Positions 5,557-6,044 of a DNA stretch of 6,044 nucleotides are shown piece after piece. The position numbers were made by a program, and so were the translations under genes. The stretch is from assembly GCA_005888425.1 (NCBI GenBank), contig VAZF01000166.1, positions 1 to 6,044 on the forward strand. The letters are read 5' to 3'. The DNA comes from Alphaproteobacteria bacterium (GTDB lineage Bacteria > Pseudomonadota > Alphaproteobacteria > ATCC43930 > CGMCC-115725). Every line of letters starts with the position of its first letter. Position 1 is the stretch's first letter. A model generated the notes under the pieces. It searched no databases and was not told where the DNA came from. It saw nothing but the letters and a program-made list of their open reading frames with translations.

Positions 5557-6044
5557 ATGTTCAGCCGGAAAAGAACCGACACAGAGGATCGCGCCATGGC
5601 AGAGCTGCCTGATGATCTGGGCATCCCGATGAAGCCGGCCCGCCCGCCCGGACAGCCGGCCACCGTCGCGCCGCTCAGCCGCAACGCGGCCCCGGTGCCA
5701 CCGCGTATGGCCGACGGGGCGCGCCCTGCCGCCGCGGATGCGGCGCGTCCGGGCGATGCGGCCCGGCGTGCGCTCGAGCCGGCCGCCGCGCCAGCGCCGT
5801 CGGTTGCCGCGCTGCGGCGCAGCGAAACCGACGTGCGCACGCTGATCGTCGGCCGCGAAATCTCGCTCTCGGGCGAGATCAACTCGTGCAACAAGCTAGT
5901 CGTCGAGGGCAGCGTCGAAGCCAATCTGCAGAACTGCCGCGATGTCGACATCTCCGAGACGGGGCTCTTCAAGGGCTCCGCTTCGATCGACGAGGCCGAG
6001 GTGCGCGGCCGGTTCGAAGGCAATCTGACGGTGCGCAAGCGGCT
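5557..6044 (+). CDS. Bactofilin (polymer-forming cytoskeletal protein), 3' end outside the window
   Basis: An open frame runs without a stop from ATG 5557 to the right edge, giving 162 complete codons. Residues 1 to about 90 are Ala/Pro/Arg-rich and probably disordered. From about 93 the bactofilin domain begins, with TLIVGREISLSGEI (95-108), KLVVEGSVEANLQNC (113-127), DISETGLFKGSASIDEAEVR (131-150) and GRFEGNLTVRKR (151-162). The regular hydrophobic/Gly pattern is that of the right-handed beta-helix that polymerises into filaments independently of nucleotide. Family members scaffold cell-wall enzymes, stalk formation or cell shape. The MFSRKR start resembles the MFS(K/R) opening common in alphaproteobacterial bactofilins, with a G-run (5541-5546) upstream. 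ATG 5596 has a better-placed AGAGG 8 nt upstream and would give a protein 13 residues shorter. The remaining part of the domain lies beyond the window. Confidence 0.92.
   Translation, partial: MFSRKRTDTEDRAMAELPDDLGIPMKPARPPGQPATVAPLSRNAAPVPPRMADGARPAAADAARPGDAARRALEPAAAPAPSVAALRRSETDVRTLIVGREISLSGEINSCNKLVVEGSVEANLQNCRDVDISETGLFKGSASIDEAEVRGRFEGNLTVRKR

Noticed and set aside
5550..6038. 162-residue minus-strand frame at the right edge
   Set aside because: It is antisense to the bactofilin frame, which has clear domain motifs on the plus strand but no stop within the window.

Overview
The window is about 6 kb of GC-rich chromosomal DNA that reads like an alphaproteobacterium, possibly Rhodospirillales-like. 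The grounds are strong GC bias, a PfkB-type adenosine kinase of the alphaproteobacterial kind, an EI24-family membrane protein and a bactofilin. The order-level placement is inference from protein flavour only. I see no rRNA, tRNA, transposase, integrase or CRISPR array.

Layout. At the left edge, a minus-strand promoter (TTGACT-N16-TATAGT, 119-146) seems to drive a gene that leaves the window; only its first 13-58 bases are visible. Divergent to it, 212-1435 (+) encodes a polytopic O-antigen ligase/polymerase-family protein (Wzy_C/WaaL-like). Its 3' end overlaps by 44 bp the 3' end of the convergent typA/bipA GTPase gene (3227-1392, -). Upstream of typA on the same strand, 55 bp away, lies a PfkB-family adenosine kinase gene (4278-3283, -) with its own plausible promoter; the two may form a small operon.

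From 4279 to 4761 there is a roughly 480-bp intergenic region with no convincing gene. It holds the kinase promoter, a 12-bp palindrome, four 11-bp tandem repeats, and an AT-rich patch with two perfect TATAAT hexamers and 11-bp-phased ATAATC/GG repeats. To its right, reading +, are an EI24-domain (CysZ-like) membrane protein and, 54 bp later, a bactofilin cut by the right window edge.

How the genes relate: most are housekeeping or envelope functions (surface polysaccharide, ribosome-associated GTPase, purine salvage, membrane protein, cytoskeletal scaffold). I found no evidence of a new multi-gene system. The most unusual parts are the convergent overlap with an embedded 16-bp palindrome and the structured AT-rich intergenic region.
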